A stretch of DNA of 64,000 nucleotides from Alphaproteobacteria bacterium. Its GTDB lineage: Bacteria; Pseudomonadota; Alphaproteobacteria; Ferrovibrionales; Ferrovibrionaceae. The position numbers and the translations under genes are program-made. The stretch lies in contig JAFKFH010000010.1 in assembly GCA_017307375.1 (NCBI GenBank), positions 62,001-126,000 of the forward strand. The letters are read 5' to 3'. Shown here one piece after another: positions 1-6,861 of the stretch (the first letter of the stretch is position 1; each line of letters begins with the position of its first letter). Below the pieces are notes generated by a model. That model was not told the origin of the DNA, made no database searches, and saw nothing but the letters and a program-made list of their open reading frames with translations.

Positions 1-271
1 ACCCGTCGTCGAGCAGCGGGTTGGCTGCAGCCGCGCGTGTCTTGTAGAGCGCGCGCCCCGCCGGCATGTCGAGATAGGCAGCAGCCCCCAGCGTATAGAA
101 CGGGGCCAGCGGATGACGATCGATCCAGTGCGCCGCCAGGCCGTCGACACGGGCGGCAAGCACATCGCATTCCCGGGGATTGAGCAGGCGCAACCGCCGC
201 GGCACCGCATTCGGGCGGCCGGCAGGCACGGCGTTGCCTGGCATCCGGGGCGCTTCGATCACCATGTCCAT
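1..271 (-). CDS. N-terminal part of a probable RiPP tailoring oxygenase (runs off the window)
   Basis: An open minus-strand frame enters the window edge without a stop, so only about the first 90 residues are visible. I placed the start at the ATG at 271; ATGs at 265 and 352 are also in frame, but the 352 start would place the hairpin at 312-336 inside the gene. The visible protein has the signature WIDRHPLAPFYTLGAAAYLD followed by an alanine-rich stretch ending NPLLDDG. From memory this resembles the N-terminus of Fe(II)/2-oxoglutarate oxygenase-like proteins found near Nif11 and proteusin peptides, but the metal-binding motif lies outside the window. It follows the precursor gene on the same strand, so a role in modifying that peptide, such as hydroxylation, is inferred from position only. 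Confidence 0.45.
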   Translation of the reverse strand, partial: MDMVIEAPRMPGNAVPAGRPNAVPRRLRLLNPRECDVLAARVDGLAAHWIDRHPLAPFYTLGAAAYLDMPAGRALYKTRAAAANPLLDDG

Positions 272-311
272 GCTGAAATCCGCGCCAAGCCGGCACTGTC
301 CGGGCGGGGCA

Positions 312-336
312 GGGATGCCGGTACGGCCGGCATCCC
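312..336 (-). terminator. Hairpin just downstream of the precursor gene
   Basis: A perfect 10-bp inverted repeat, GGGATGCCGG / CCGGCATCCC, flanks a 5-nt loop. It lies between the stop of the precursor peptide gene and the start of the next gene on the minus strand. No T-tract follows, so it is more likely a partial terminator or an mRNA-stabilising stem than a full intrinsic terminator. Such stems after RiPP precursor genes commonly keep precursor mRNA in excess over downstream enzymes; that role here is inference. Confidence 0.55.
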
Positions 337-398
337 CCCATTCCCGCACCATGGCCGATGCCCTGGGTTCAACAGCATACCGCGGGCATCGGACGCGA

Positions 399-749
399 TC
401 AGGTCAGGACGATCACGGCCACCGCCGCGGCGGCCACTTCCGCCGCGCCGGCGGCGGTGGTGGCAACCTCGGCTTCCTGCACGGCGGTCGTGACGACCTC
501 GGCAGTCTGGACCGTGTTGGTCTGGGTGACCGAGCTGCCCTTGCCGCCGGCGACCTGCGACAGCTGAACTTCGCTCAGCTTGGTCTGGGCCAGGGCGTGC
601 TGGGCGTCGGCGACGGTGAAGTTATAACCCTTGGCGTTGGCCGCGCTGACCACGGCGCCGAGGTCGGTGCCGGCACCGGCGACGAGGCTGGCGAGCTCCG
701 GGTTGGTCTTGCAGTCCGCGGCGAACCGCTTGATTTCGGCAGTGCTCAT
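399..749 (-). CDS. Nif11-type leader RiPP precursor peptide
   Basis: A 116-residue peptide. Residues 1-50 form a Nif11-like leader (EIKRFAADCKTNPELASLV, then YNFTVADAQ). The leader ends LSEVQLSQVAGG, the usual double-glycine site for C39 peptidase exporters, at G68-G69. The predicted core is residues 70-116, 47 residues with no Cys, no aromatic residue and almost only Val, Ala, Thr, Gln and Glu. Residues 81-110 are three copies of a ten-residue unit around AEV, and the C-terminus is AVIVLT. An AAAGG ribosome site sits 8 bases before the ATG. Together with two neighbouring epimerases this suggests a polytheonamide-like peptide with many D-residues. The leader type and cleavage site are seen in the sequence; the product is inferred. 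A spurious ORF is unlikely given the leader motif, RBS and context. Confidence 0.9.
   Translation of the reverse strand: MSTAEIKRFAADCKTNPELASLVAGAGTDLGAVVSAANAKGYNFTVADAQHALAQTKLSEVQLSQVAGGKGSSVTQTNTVQTAEVVTTAVQEAEVATTAAGAAEVAAAAVAVIVLT
420..509 (-). repeat. Three tandem 30-bp units encoding the core-peptide decapeptide repeat
   Basis: Residues 81-110 of the precursor read as QTAEVVTTAV, QEAEVATTAA and GAAEVAAAAV. The period is exactly ten residues, with AEV invariant at the third to fifth positions and small or beta-branched residues in the rest. The unit is clear at protein level and weaker at DNA level, which suggests old duplication under selection for the residue pattern. Confidence 0.85.
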
Positions 750-849
750 CTTCGTACCTTTCTAGAGTTGGCTGGTCTCAAATCCTTACTACCGTCGCCG
801 CCCGCGCCGCACCGGCCCGCAATGGCCCGGCGCGATCGGCAACCCCGTG

Positions 850-886
850 CATGACGGTCGCAGGATTGAGCCTGGCGACCGTCATG
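850..886 (-). terminator. Strong hairpin between epimerase gene and precursor gene
   Basis: An 11-bp perfect stem (850-860 with 876-886, core ATGACGGTCG / CGACCGTCAT) carries a second inner stem, CAGG / CCTG, with one bulged base and a 6-nt loop. On the minus strand it starts a few bases after the stop codon of the epimerase gene ending at 890. There is no T-tract, so termination may be partial or Rho-assisted. It would separate the epimerase transcript from the precursor gene, implying a separate promoter or RNA processing site in 750-849. I saw no clear -35/-10 pair there. Confidence 0.6.
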
Positions 887-889
887 AAT

Positions 890-2404
890 TCATTCCGCAG
901 CTGCGCTGGCCATCGCCACCGACGAAGTCGGCGCGGGCCCGGTCGCGCCCGCTGGCGCCAGTGCTTCCTCGTCCAGCAGGCCGTTGTCGAACAGCATCCG
1001 CAACGCCGCCTGGGCTTCGAACGGGTTGGCGCCGCGCTGGATCGCCGTCTGGAGCAATTCGCCGAAGGTATGGCGGCCCTCGACCACCTCCGGCGCGATC
1101 TCGCGCAGGCCGTCGACCAGATCGAGCGACTGGGTCGTCATCTCGTTGCGGAAGACAAGCTGGTCGCCCTCGATCGCCGGCTCGATATCCCAGCGGATCG
1201 CGACCCGGTCATGCGCATAGATCTGCTGGCGCATGTGGTGGTCGCGGAACCCCTCGATCGCGGCGCGGAACGTGGCGGCATCGGTGAAATCGGCTTCGGC
1301 GACGACGCGATAGCCCTTCGGCCAGCGCGCGCTCATCCGCGTCGGCGTCACCAGCTGGACGCGCTTGGGCACCATCTGCACCAGCAGGCCCGACACGCAG
1401 GCGATCGTCCCGATCTGGAAGTTCTCGCGCGCCAGTTCGGCGATCTTGCCGGCTTCCTCAAGCCGCACCTTGCGCTCGTGCGCGCGGCCGGTGTCGGAAA
1501 TGCCGTTCAGCGACTCCTTCTGCTGCTGGACCAGCTCGACCATCATCAGCTCGTCCGGCGTGAAGGCGGCGTGAATCTGGTCCAGCTGCTTCTTGGTCAG
1601 GACCGAGAAGCGGTTGACCACCGACCCCATCTCGCGCTCCATCGCCAGGATCTCGCGCGTCAGGTCGAGATTTTTCAGCGCGGCCGCCGTCGTGGTCTGC
1701 GGCAGATGCCCGATGATGTCGTGGAAATCGCGCAGATAACGCGGATAGTCCGGGTTGTCGGACGGGTCGGTCGCCCAGTAGCAGAAGCCGGACTGCGACG
1801 CCTGACCGAAGACGTCGCGATAGGCCCCCAGCACATCGCGCCACAGCGCGGCATTCTCGGGCGTATAGGGCAGATACCCCTTGAAACGATCGGCCGAGAT
1901 GCCGCAGAACCAGCAGCCGACGGTGCAGCCTTCCGACAGTTCGACCGCCATCGAGGCGTGGACGATGCCGTCGGAGGCCCGGCCGATCTCGCTCTTGACC
2001 CGGCGCATCTGGCGCGCCCGCCAGCTCGAATAGGCCGGGTTGGTCTCGAGATCCTTGCCGGTGGCCGCGATCACGTCGCGATGACCGATCATGTCGGCCA
2101 ACCATTCGTCCCACAGCTTGGCGAGCGGCCAGGGCTCGAGCTCGTCGAGTTTGCGCCGATGCTTGGCATAGCGCAGGTCGTAGAGCGGGCGCAGCGCCTC
2201 GGCATCGAGGTCGAGGCCCAAGGGATCGATCACCACCTGCGGATCATAGGGGTGCGCGGCCAGATCCAGGCGGAACTGCAGGTCGCCGCACAGCCGCTCC
2301 ATGAAACGCTTGATCCGCGCCAGCTTGGCGAAGGTCTCGGGATCGCGCCCTTTCAGCACCTCGCGGTAATACCGGGCAGCCGGGCTGGTCTCGGGGTGGC
2401 TCAT
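890..2404 (-). CDS. PoyD-like radical SAM peptide epimerase
   Basis: 504 residues from the ATG at 2404, which overlaps the upstream gene's TGA by one base and has GGAG 8 bases upstream. The radical SAM motif CTVGCWFC gives cysteines 160, 164 and 167. It is followed by GFCYWATDPSDNPDY and HLPQTTTAAALKN, both typical, as I recall them, of the RiPP amino-acid epimerase family named after PoyD and OspD. These enzymes abstract an alpha hydrogen from an L-residue of a leader-bearing peptide and return a hydrogen from the other face, giving D-residues. Outside the cluster the only later cysteines are C208 (GFCYW) and C336 (TIACVSG). At the position where the upstream paralogue has VSPC, this protein has VTPT. 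Substrate: most likely the Nif11 precursor next door. Confidence 0.9.
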   Translation of the reverse strand: MSHPETSPAARYYREVLKGRDPETFAKLARIKRFMERLCGDLQFRLDLAAHPYDPQVVIDPLGLDLDAEALRPLYDLRYAKHRRKLDELEPWPLAKLWDEWLADMIGHRDVIAATGKDLETNPAYSSWRARQMRRVKSEIGRASDGIVHASMAVELSEGCTVGCWFCGISADRFKGYLPYTPENAALWRDVLGAYRDVFGQASQSGFCYWATDPSDNPDYPRYLRDFHDIIGHLPQTTTAAALKNLDLTREILAMEREMGSVVNRFSVLTKKQLDQIHAAFTPDELMMVELVQQQKESLNGISDTGRAHERKVRLEEAGKIAELARENFQIGTIACVSGLLVQMVPKRVQLVTPTRMSARWPKGYRVVAEADFTDAATFRAAIEGFRDHHMRQQIYAHDRVAIRWDIEPAIEGDQLVFRNEMTTQSLDLVDGLREIAPEVVEGRHTFGELLQTAIQRGANPFEAQAALRMLFDNGLLDEEALAPAGATGPAPTSSVAMASAAAE

Positions 2405-3888
2405 CAATTGATCTCCGGGTTGGCTGGCTGTCCGTCGCGAACATCGAGTTCGTCGGCGAGCAGGCCGTGATCGAACAACTCCTGCAGGGTGGTCTTGACG
2501 GCGAACGGAAAGTGCCCGCCCGCGACCAGCACGCCCTCGACCCCCGCGCAGGTGCCGCCGCGCACCAGCAGGGGCACCAGGGCGCGCATCAGCGGCGTGT
2601 CGGCGAGGCGGTAATGGGCATGGTGGTCGCGCAGCAGCAGCGCATCCGCCGCATCGGGGACAAGGCCCGGACGCAATTGCGCCGGCGCGCCGCCGGCCAG
2701 CGTCATCGGCATCGCCGCGGCGATCATGCCGGTCACCGCATCGGCGAAATCGGCAGCATCGCCGAACGACCGCTCGTCATGAATGCGATAGCCGTTCGGG
2801 CGACGCCGATCGGCCACGCAGGGCGAAACCAGACGGACCCGCCGCTCCGGCAGATTGACCAGGAAGCCGGTGATGCAGGCGATCGTGCCTTCGCCGCCCG
2901 GTGCATCATCGGCGAGCGCCGCGCCGCGCTCGATCATGCGCCCCGCCACGATGCGGTAGGTCGCCGCGCCGCGGGTCTGGATCGCCGTGGCGACGAACGG
3001 CAGATCTTCCAGCGGGATGGCGGCGTGCAGCCGACGCAGTTGCTTGGTCGTCAGGATGGAGATGCGGAAGGGCCCGCCGCCCCGCTCGCGCAACTGGCCG
3101 ATGAGCCGCCGGGTGAGATCGACGTCGTCGGTGCCGCGCGCGGTCGTGGTCGGCGGCAGGTGGCCGAAGCGATCGGCGAAGGCGCCGACGAAGGCCGGAT
3201 AATCGGGCGTGTCGAAGGGATCGGTGGCCCAATAGGCGAAAGCCGTCGCGGCGGCCGGACCGACTGCATGGTCGAGGGCCGCCAGCATGCCGCCCCACAA
3301 TCGCGCCGTCGGCCCGTCATAGCTGGCCACCGCCGAGAGCCTGCCGGCGCCGAGCGCGCAGAAACCGCACCCGACCGAACAGCCGGAGGCCAGCTCGAAA
3401 GCGGCGGCGGCATGAACGATCTCGCGCTCGACCTGCGGGGCGAGGCTGCCTTGCGCGCGGGCGACCATGCGCCGGCGCCAGGCACCGAATGCCGGCGTCG
3501 CCGTGCCGCCCAGCCTGCGGATCGCGGCGCGGTGCGCGGCCATTTCCCGCTGCCAGCGATCGTATCCCGCCATCGCCGGGTGGGCGTGGTCCGATGCGGT
3601 TGCGCCATCCGGGTCCCACAGTGGCCGCACGGCGTCCGGGCCTATGGCGATGCCGCGCGCGGCAAAGGCGGCGTCGAGTTCCTCCGGCGCGGTCCGCGCC
3701 AGCCGTCGCAGGCTCGCATCCGCCATCAGCCATTCGGCCGCCTGCTTGGCAGCACCGATCAGACGCCTGTCGTGGAGGGACAGCGAGCCGAGCCAGCCAT
3801 ACAAGAATTTGAGTTCGGATTCGCCGCCATCAGGCGTCGCGGCGATCGCCGTCGTGGAACTCTTCGCGATGGAAGCTGCGTAAGTCAT
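2404..3888 (-). CDS. Second PoyD-like radical SAM peptide epimerase
   Basis: 494 residues, first gene of the minus-strand arm, translationally coupled to the next epimerase through a TGATG overlap. The radical SAM motif CSVGCGFC supplies C170, C174 and C177. Family motifs recur as AFAYWATDPFDTPDY and HLPPTTTA. The conserved TIACITGFLVN segment holds C338, and LVSPC holds C357, which the downstream paralogue lacks. The N-terminal 160 residues differ strongly between the two proteins, so this is an old duplication. Two epimerases could act on different core positions, or form a pair in which one binds or presents the peptide; the sequence cannot decide. A GAGAAG ribosome site lies 6 bases before the ATG. 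Confidence 0.87.
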   Translation of the reverse strand: MTYAASIAKSSTTAIAATPDGGESELKFLYGWLGSLSLHDRRLIGAAKQAAEWLMADASLRRLARTAPEELDAAFAARGIAIGPDAVRPLWDPDGATASDHAHPAMAGYDRWQREMAAHRAAIRRLGGTATPAFGAWRRRMVARAQGSLAPQVEREIVHAAAAFELASGCSVGCGFCALGAGRLSAVASYDGPTARLWGGMLAALDHAVGPAAATAFAYWATDPFDTPDYPAFVGAFADRFGHLPPTTTARGTDDVDLTRRLIGQLRERGGGPFRISILTTKQLRRLHAAIPLEDLPFVATAIQTRGAATYRIVAGRMIERGAALADDAPGGEGTIACITGFLVNLPERRVRLVSPCVADRRRPNGYRIHDERSFGDAADFADAVTGMIAAAMPMTLAGGAPAQLRPGLVPDAADALLLRDHHAHYRLADTPLMRALVPLLVRGGTCAGVEGVLVAGGHFPFAVKTTLQELFDHGLLADELDVRDGQPANPEIN

Positions 3889-3952
3889 CGATGCTTCTCA
3901 CGGAGATGCCCTGTGCCGCAGATGAAAACCGGTCTACCGGCAGGTGTCCAGT

Positions 3953-3968
3953 GAATAAAATTTTATTC
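3953..3968. promoter_or_regulatory. 16-bp perfect AT-rich palindrome
   Basis: GAATAAAATTTTATTC is a perfect palindrome centred at 3960/3961, about 65 bases upstream of the first epimerase gene. It overlaps the best -10 candidate for the minus-strand arm, so it could be an operator for repression of the epimerase/precursor operon. The factor is unknown. Confidence 0.5.
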
Positions 3969-3984
3969 GGTGCGGCATAAAGTC

Positions 3985-4031
3985 TTGTCACTTGTGTAAC
4001 GTGTTAATCAGAAATTGTCACATCGGTGACA
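3985..4031. promoter_or_regulatory. Two TTGTCAC-N4 dyads 30 bp apart
   Basis: The word TTGTCAC occurs at 3985-3991 and again at 4015-4021, exactly 30 bases apart or about three helical turns. The second copy is a perfect dyad, TGTCAC-ATCG-GTGACA (4016-4031). The first, TGTCAC-TTGT-GTAACG, is imperfect. Two in-phase sites between divergent promoters suggest one dimeric regulator controlling both arms, possibly of the Crp/Fnr or a similar class. The identity is a guess; no regulator gene lies in the locus within this window. Confidence 0.5.
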
Positions 4032-4140
4032 TCGGAATTATTACAGATCTTATAAGGATAAATACTTCAGAAATCACGACATGGCTTGCCCGAAGCCGAC
4101 GTCCTCGACTATCGTCACCATCGGATGAAGGGGGGGTGGC

Positions 4141-5595
4141 ATGGGTCGGCACAAATCATTGCCTCGACGCCGCCAGGTGGCGTTTGCCCGGCAGCGTCAT
4201 GCAAAGCATCTCGGAATCCTCGCTGTCATACTCGGCCTGCTACCGGCGGGCGCCGGGGCGATGAGCCTCGAAGACGCGCTGTCGCTGGCCTACCAGAACA
4301 ACCCGCAGCTCGTCGCTGCCCGCGCGCAATTGCGGGCGGTCGACGAAGGCGTACCGCAGGCGCTCGGCGGCTGGAAGCCGCAGGTGGTGATCTCGGGTTC
4401 GGCCGGCAAGGCGCAGATCAAGCAGTACTACGGCGACAATCTGCCCGCCCTGCAGACCCTCTATGGCAACCAGACGACCTACTATCCCCATATCACCCCG
4501 ACCAATGCCGCAATCCAGGTCACGCAGCCGATCTATTCCGGCACCACCGGGCCTGCGGTCGACCGGGCGGAAGCGACCGTCCGGGCGCAGCGGGCAAATC
4601 TCGACGCGACCGAGCAGCAGGTTCTGCTGCAAACGGTCAACGCCTATCTGGCGGTGCTGCAGAATCAGCAGGTCGTCGCGGTCAATCGTGGCAATCTCGA
4701 CGTCCTGCGCCAGCAGCGTGATGCGGCGCGGGAGCGCGCCGCGCTGCGCCAGGGAACCAAGACCGATCTGGCCCAGGCCGAAACCCGGCTGGCCAGTGCG
4801 CAGGCGTCGCTGCAGCAGGCACAGGCCAATCTGCTGAGTGCCACGGCGACGTTCGAGCAGGTCGTCGGCGAGAAGCCGGTGGCCCTGACCATCCCGGCGC
4901 CGCCGTCGATGCAGATCGAAAGCCGCGACGGCGTGCTGTCCGCCGCCGGCGCGGCCAACCCCGCGGTGGTCGCCGCCGAGCAGCAGATCAAGGCCTCCGA
5001 ACATGCGATCGACGCGGCAAAGGGCCAGTTGCTGCCGACCGTATCGTTGCAGGCCCTTAGCCAGCGAACCTCCGACCTCGGCACCGGCTATGGCTTCACC
5101 CAGGTCCAAAGCCAGGTGACCGCCAACGTCCAGGTTCCGCTCTACGAAGCGGGCATCGTCACCTCGCAGGTCCGCCAGGCCAAGCAGACCTATGCCCAGA
5201 ACCGGGCGCTGCGCGACAACGCGCGCAAGCAGGCGGTATCATCGGCCCAGCAGGCCTTGGACCAGCTGGCCGGCGCGCGCGCGCGCGTCGTCGCCCAGCG
5301 TGAATCCGTGGCATCCGGCCAGGTCGCCCTGGAAGGCGTGAAGGCCGAGCTGGGCGCCGGCCAGCGCACGCTCTACGACGTGCTGCAGGCCCAGCAGGAC
5401 CTGTTCAACGCGCAGGTCGGGCTCACCCAGGCCGAGATCGACGAACTCAACGCGAGCTATCAGGTCATCGCCGCCGTCGGCAAGCTGACGGCCCGCGACC
5501 TGCGCCTGCCGGTGCAGCTCTACGATCCCGAAGCCCATTACAAGGACGTCCGCGACCGCTGGTTCGGCCTCGGCGGTCCCGTCGACAAGGACTGA
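4141..5595 (+). CDS. TolC-family outer membrane efflux protein
   Basis: 484 residues. An N-terminal stretch with basic residues and the hydrophobic segment GILAVILGLLPAGAGA looks like a signal peptide, followed at once by SLEDALSLAYQNNPQLVAAR, the standard opening of type I secretion TolC proteins. The rest is the two-fold helical outer membrane factor layout, with long coiled-coil helices rich in Gln and Ala and the conserved GQRTLYDVLQAQQDLFNAQ near residues 405-425. It forms the outer membrane channel. Three bases separate it from the adaptor gene, so it belongs to the exporter operon for the RiPP. A dedicated outer-membrane channel implies secretion to the exterior. Confidence 0.92.
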   Translation: MGRHKSLPRRRQVAFARQRHAKHLGILAVILGLLPAGAGAMSLEDALSLAYQNNPQLVAARAQLRAVDEGVPQALGGWKPQVVISGSAGKAQIKQYYGDNLPALQTLYGNQTTYYPHITPTNAAIQVTQPIYSGTTGPAVDRAEATVRAQRANLDATEQQVLLQTVNAYLAVLQNQQVVAVNRGNLDVLRQQRDAARERAALRQGTKTDLAQAETRLASAQASLQQAQANLLSATATFEQVVGEKPVALTIPAPPSMQIESRDGVLSAAGAANPAVVAAEQQIKASEHAIDAAKGQLLPTVSLQALSQRTSDLGTGYGFTQVQSQVTANVQVPLYEAGIVTSQVRQAKQTYAQNRALRDNARKQAVSSAQQALDQLAGARARVVAQRESVASGQVALEGVKAELGAGQRTLYDVLQAQQDLFNAQVGLTQAEIDELNASYQVIAAVGKLTARDLRLPVQLYDPEAHYKDVRDRWFGLGGPVDKD

Positions 5596-5598
5596 CCG

Positions 5599-6855
5599 AT
5601 GTCGCAGCTGTTCCGATCCGAGGCGGTCAAGCGCATCCGCTCGCCCGAGCAGATCGACCGCATGATGCAGGTTACCGGCTCGCCGGGCTGGATCGCGCTG
5701 ATCACGCTGGGTGCCATCATCGTCGCCGCGATCCTGTGGGGCATCTTCGGCAGCCTGCCGACCCATGTCGCGGCCAAGGGGATCCTGCTGTCGGGCGCCG
5801 ACGGCACGCAGAAGGTGGTGGCAAACGGAACGGGGCTGCTCTCCAACCTGCTGGTCAAGAGCGGCGAGAAGGTCAGGCGCGGCCAGGTCATCGCCAAGCT
5901 CGAACTGGACGATATCAGGCAGAAGATCGCCGACCTCGAACGCGAGCTGACCACGATCAGGAGCCAGCGCACCCAGCAGGAAGCCTTCTGGAAGACCTAC
6001 GCCGCCGACCAGAAGCGGAACTATGCCCAGCAGCGCACCGCCCTGCAGGGCAATCTCGCCTCGACCGAGAAGACGCTGGTCTCGCTGCGCCAGATTCTCG
6101 ACAGTTTCGAGAAGCTGTTCAAGGATGGCTATGCCAGCCAGATCCAGGTCGAGCAGGCCCGCGAGAAACTGTTCCAGACCCAGGCCTCGCGCGACCAGAT
6201 CCGCAACGAGATCAACCAGATCTCGGTCAACGAACTCGACCTCGACAACAAGCGCAACCAGGCGCTGCAGTCCTATGACGACCGCATCCTGCAGACCACG
6301 TTCCAGCTGAACGAAACCCGCGGCCAGCTGGCCGACAGCGGCGTGGTGCGATCCCCGGTCCACGGCCGCGTCGTGCTGGTCGAGGCCGAGCCGAACACGG
6401 TGGTATCCGCCGGCACCGCGATCGCAACGCTCGAATACGGCGACAACGTGCTGCATGGCGTGCTCTATGCCCCGGCGACCAGCGGCAAGGAGATCAAGCC
6501 GGGCATGCGGGCCAACATCTCGCCCTCCACGGTCAAGCGCGAGCAGTTCGGCACCATCGTCGGCGAGGTCGAATACGTCGCCGACTTCCCGGCCACGACC
6601 AGCGCGATCAACCGCCTGCTCAACAACGACCAGCTGGTATCGTCGATCACCGCGGAAGGACCGGTCATCCTGGTGCGGGTGACGCTGAAAGCCGACCCGG
6701 CGACCGTGTCCGGCTTTGCCTGGAGTTCGCGCCAGGGGCCACCGGTGACGCTGTCCTCCGGCACCATCGCCACGGCCGACATCACCACGATCGAGCGGCG
6801 CCCGATCACCTATGTCATCCCGGCGCTGCGGCGCTGGCTCGGCATCGATGCCTGA
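5599..6855 (+). CDS. HlyD-like adaptor of NHLM peptide exporter
   Basis: 418 residues with one membrane segment near residues 33-52 (IALITLGAIIVAAILWGIFG), a lipoyl-like half ending GLLSNLLVKSGEKVRRGQVI, a long coiled coil at about 105-235, and a beta-barrel C-terminal half. It fits the NHLP bacteriocin-system secretion protein family, shorter in the N-terminus than E. coli HlyD. It links the inner-membrane ABC proteins to TolC in the periplasm. It lies between tolC and the peptidase/ABC gene with gaps of 3 and 6 bases, so it is co-transcribed with them. Confidence 0.92.
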   Translation: MSQLFRSEAVKRIRSPEQIDRMMQVTGSPGWIALITLGAIIVAAILWGIFGSLPTHVAAKGILLSGADGTQKVVANGTGLLSNLLVKSGEKVRRGQVIAKLELDDIRQKIADLERELTTIRSQRTQQEAFWKTYAADQKRNYAQQRTALQGNLASTEKTLVSLRQILDSFEKLFKDGYASQIQVEQAREKLFQTQASRDQIRNEINQISVNELDLDNKRNQALQSYDDRILQTTFQLNETRGQLADSGVVRSPVHGRVVLVEAEPNTVVSAGTAIATLEYGDNVLHGVLYAPATSGKEIKPGMRANISPSTVKREQFGTIVGEVEYVADFPATTSAINRLLNNDQLVSSITAEGPVILVRVTLKADPATVSGFAWSSRQGPPVTLSSGTIATADITTIERRPITYVIPALRRWLGIDA

Positions 6856-6861
6856 CCGCCC

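Larger units (their letters stand above)
3889..4140. promoter_or_regulatory. AT-rich divergent promoter region of the RiPP locus
   Basis: The 252 bases between the divergent epimerase and tolC genes are far more AT-rich than the surroundings, with runs such as TTATAAGGATAAAT near 4050. Plausible sigma70 elements are TTGTCA at 4015 with TATTAC 18 bases on for the plus strand, and GTGACA at 3991-3986 followed by AATAAA about 18 bases on for the minus strand. These are weak matches. The region also holds the palindrome and the paired operator-like sites listed separately. The RBS of tolC is a G-rich run directly before 4141. Confidence 0.6.

Noticed and set aside
851..2470. A plus-strand frame opposite the epimerase gene
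   Set aside because: The minus strand carries the CxxxCxxC motif and conserved family segments; the plus frame is an Arg/Gly/Asp-rich shadow.
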